From an uncultured Methylobacter sp. (GTDB lineage: Bacteria; Pseudomonadota; Gammaproteobacteria; Methylococcales; Methylomonadaceae): a stretch of DNA of 54,565 bases. The translations under genes were made by a program, and so were the position numbers. Below are positions 52,903-54,565 of this stretch, in pieces; within the stretch, counting starts at the first letter, position 1; each line of letters opens with the position of its first letter. The stretch covers positions 1-54,565 of the forward strand of contig CAILCX010000092.1 of the NCBI GenBank assembly GCA_903832775.1. The letters run 5' to 3'. Below the pieces are notes generated by a model that saw nothing but the letters and a program-made list of their open reading frames with translations, was not told the DNA's origin and made no database searches.

Positions 52903-54222
52903 CTAGCCTCTCCCTCTCGAACCCGACCTGCCCTTACCTCTGGCATCGACCCGCTTGCTATCGGTTCGTTTACCATCCGCCGGTTTAGCACCACGAGCAG
53001 CGGGCTTTTTACTATGGCGCAGATCTTTTTTACCGGTTTCCTTGTTCGGAGCATTCTTTTTAGGCGCATCCATAATCTTCAGTGATACCGGTTCATAGCC
53101 GGTATCAGCTACTCGCGGAATTTGACGCTTAAGTAGCTTCTCAATTTCCACCAAATGGTAAGCTTCTTCAGGACAAACCAGTGATAAAGCCACGCCATTG
53201 GCTCCGGCACGTCCGGTACGTCCAATCCGGTGAATATAATCTTCCGGCACCTGCGGTAAATCAAAATTCACCACATGCGGCAAATCATCAATATCAAGAC
53301 CACGCGCAGCAATATCGGTGGCTACCAAGACAGAGACCTTACCGTTTTTAAACTGCTCTAATGCCTTGTTACGTGCGCCCTGGGTTTTATCACCATGCAA
53401 CGCCGTGGTGCGGATGCCATCTTCAATCAACTGCTTTTCCAGTCGGTCCGCGCCATGTTTGGTACGCACGAAAACCAGCACCTGTTTCCAGTTATTACTG
53501 CCAATCAAATAAGAAAGCAATTCGCGTTTATATTCGCGGCCTATGCCATAAACCAGTTCAGAAACCGTTTCAGCCGTGGCATTTTGCTTGGCGACTTCCA
53601 CTTCAACAGGATTATTCAGCAACTGTGAGGCCAGTGATTTAATCGCATTGGGCACTGTCGCGGAAAACAACAAACTCTGACGCTTTTTAGGCAACAAGCC
53701 CATGATTTGCTTGATATCCGGCATGAAGCCCATATCCAGCATACGATCCGCTTCATCCAACACTAAAATCTCAACATTGGACAAATTGACATTGCGTTGC
53801 TGAATATGATCAATCAAGCGTCCCGGCGTCGCCACAACAATATCGCAACCTCGGCGTAACTGCCGGGTTTGAATACCGATACTGGCTCCACCGACTACCG
53901 CTTCCGCATGCAAAGGCAAATGGGCTCCATAGGTTTTTACGCTCTCATAAACCTGCGCCGCCAATTCCCGGGTCGGCACCAAAATTAATGCGCGAACTCG
54001 ATGTGGCTTTTGATGCGGATCATGGTTTTCGGCCAGAAGTTGTAATAACGGCAAGGTAAAACTGGCAGTTTTTCCGGTACCGGTTTGCGCGCCAGCCAAA
54101 ACATCCTTACCTTCAAGAATTAAAGGAATCGCTTTTTGTTGTACCGGTGTCGGTGAAACATAGCCCTGATCGGCTATGGCTTTAAGAAGTTCCTCGGTTA
54201 AACCGAGCTGGGCAAAAGACAT
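52903..54222 (-). CDS. rhlE: DEAD-box ATP-dependent RNA helicase RhlE
   Basis: A 439-residue protein with all DEAD-box motifs: Q motif ([14 protein letters not shown]), motif [11 protein letters not shown], Ia [15 protein letters not shown] ([14 protein letters not shown]), [19 protein letters not shown] and [12 protein letters not shown]. The basic tail from about residue 390 ([27 protein letters not shown]) should bind RNA. It takes part in ribosome assembly and mRNA turnover. Convergent with phoH. Confidence 0.9.
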   Translation of the reverse strand: MSFAQLGLTEELLKAIADQGYVSPTPVQQKAIPLILEGKDVLAGAQTGTGKTASFTLPLLQLLAENHDPHQKPHRVRALILVPTRELAAQVYESVKTYGAHLPLHAEAVVGGASIGIQTRQLRRGCDIVVATPGRLIDHIQQRNVNLSNVEILVLDEADRMLDMGFMPDIKQIMGLLPKKRQSLLFSATVPNAIKSLASQLLNNPVEVEVAKQNATAETVSELVYGIGREYKRELLSYLIGSNNWKQVLVFVRTKHGADRLEKQLIEDGIRTTALHGDKTQGARNKALEQFKNGKVSVLVATDIAARGLDIDDLPHVVNFDLPQVPEDYIHRIGRTGRAGANGVALSLVCPEEAYHLVEIEKLLKRQIPRVADTGYEPVSLKIMDAPKKNAPNKETGKKDLRHSKKPAARGAKPADGKRTDSKRVDARGKGRSGSRGRG

Positions 54223-54280
54223 TTATAAATCTCAGTTGGAAGAAAAAGGTTCAAAGAGACCAGGATCAAGGTAAAAGGTT

Positions 54281-54315
54281 CAAGGTAGGCTGTTCGCCCT
54301 GAACCTGCTTACCTA
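54281..54315 (-). terminator. Possible moaA terminator hairpin
   Basis: Just at the moaA stop, minus-strand GGTAGG and CCTACC can pair, with an inner GTTC-AGGGC-GAAC hairpin. A moderately T-containing tail (TTGAACCTTTT) follows. The stem overlaps the last codons. Fair but not textbook. Confidence 0.35.
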
Positions 54316-54565
54316 CCCCCCCGTCATACTCATATAGCGCAGGATAACCGGCTGCTCGTTGATATTAAATTCGTGCTTTTCCGGCTTAATCGACATTGAG
54401 TCAATAATGGCCTGCTTTAAAACAGCATTATTTCCCGGATTAGCGCGAAGAATTTGTTTTAAATCGATCGAATGTTCATTACCCAGACATAATAGCAATC
54501 GTCCTTCAACGGTTAAACGCACCCGATTACAACTGCTGCAAAAATTGTCGCTATGGGGAGAAATA
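54313..54565 (-). CDS. moaA: GTP 3',8-cyclase MoaA, C-terminal part (5-prime end off window)
   Basis: Only the last ~83 codons are present. The sequence reads [20 protein letters not shown], then [24 protein letters not shown] and finally RYMSMTGG, the conserved MoaA terminus. The Cys residues (FCSSCNR and LLCLG) are the ligands of the second [4Fe-4S] cluster that binds the GTP substrate. MoaA starts molybdenum cofactor synthesis. The double-Gly C-terminus needed for activity is intact. Confidence 0.88.
   Translation of the reverse strand, partial: ISPHSDNFCSSCNRVRLTVEGRLLLCLGNEHSIDLKQILRANPGNNAVLKQAIIDSMSIKPEKHEFNINEQPVILRYMSMTGG

Overview
The window looks like chromosome of a Gram-negative gammaproteobacterium. 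Housekeeping genes at the right end (gcvR-like, bcp, phoH, rhlE, moaA), an acidic SPOR-domain protein, lipoproteins, Sec-type signal peptides and long PAS-sensor proteins would suit a Methylococcales-type bacterium, but nothing here fixes the genus. No rRNA, tRNA or CRISPR array was seen.

Layout. (1) 1-1.9 kb: a decayed IS66-family element, running off the left edge. (2) 1.95-27.45 kb: one long minus-strand operon for an extracellular contractile injection system (eCIS, relative of Afp/PVC particles). Transcription runs right to left: unknown 132-aa lead protein, sheath, tube, gp26-like zinc protein, disordered linker protein, DUF4255 cap-type protein, AAA+ ATPase, 84-aa protein, DUF4157 metalloprotease-like protein, a frameshifted small gene sharing its N-terminus, peptidoglycan amidase, tube/LysM adaptors, hub, spike, PAAR-like tip, gp25, two J-like baseplate proteins, an I-like protein with an apparent beta-rich region, a DUF6519/beta-helix protein and a transthyretin-like protein. 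Eleven neighbouring pairs overlap by exactly 4 bases. No tape-measure-like gene is visible. This is the most interesting system in the window. (3) 27.45-28.6 kb: AT-rich gap with a transposase remnant. (4) 28.6-37.1 kb: three plus-strand signalling proteins sharing duplicated blocks: a cytoplasmic multi-PAS histidine kinase, a membrane histidine kinase with an ethylene-receptor-like sensor, and a PAS-GGDEF-EAL protein. (5) 37.2-46.8 kb: AT-rich patchwork of small secreted proteins, an RlmN-like methylase, a cyclase-family lipoprotein, glycerol kinase, an MFS transporter and a cytochrome c protein, interspersed with truncated gene remnants (HD-GYP, aldo/keto reductase, perhaps a methyltransferase). 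(6) 46.8-54.6 kb: conserved core genes.

How it fits together. The eCIS operon encodes a contractile sheath and tube, a baseplate with spike, a length/cap module with ATPase, putative recognition proteins at its 3-prime end, and two enzymes (DUF4157/DUF922-like zincin and amidase) placed between the cap/ATPase and baseplate modules, which makes them cargo or particle-release candidates. The kinase trio probably feeds environmental input into phosphorelay and cyclic-di-GMP output, but no response regulator gene is adjacent.
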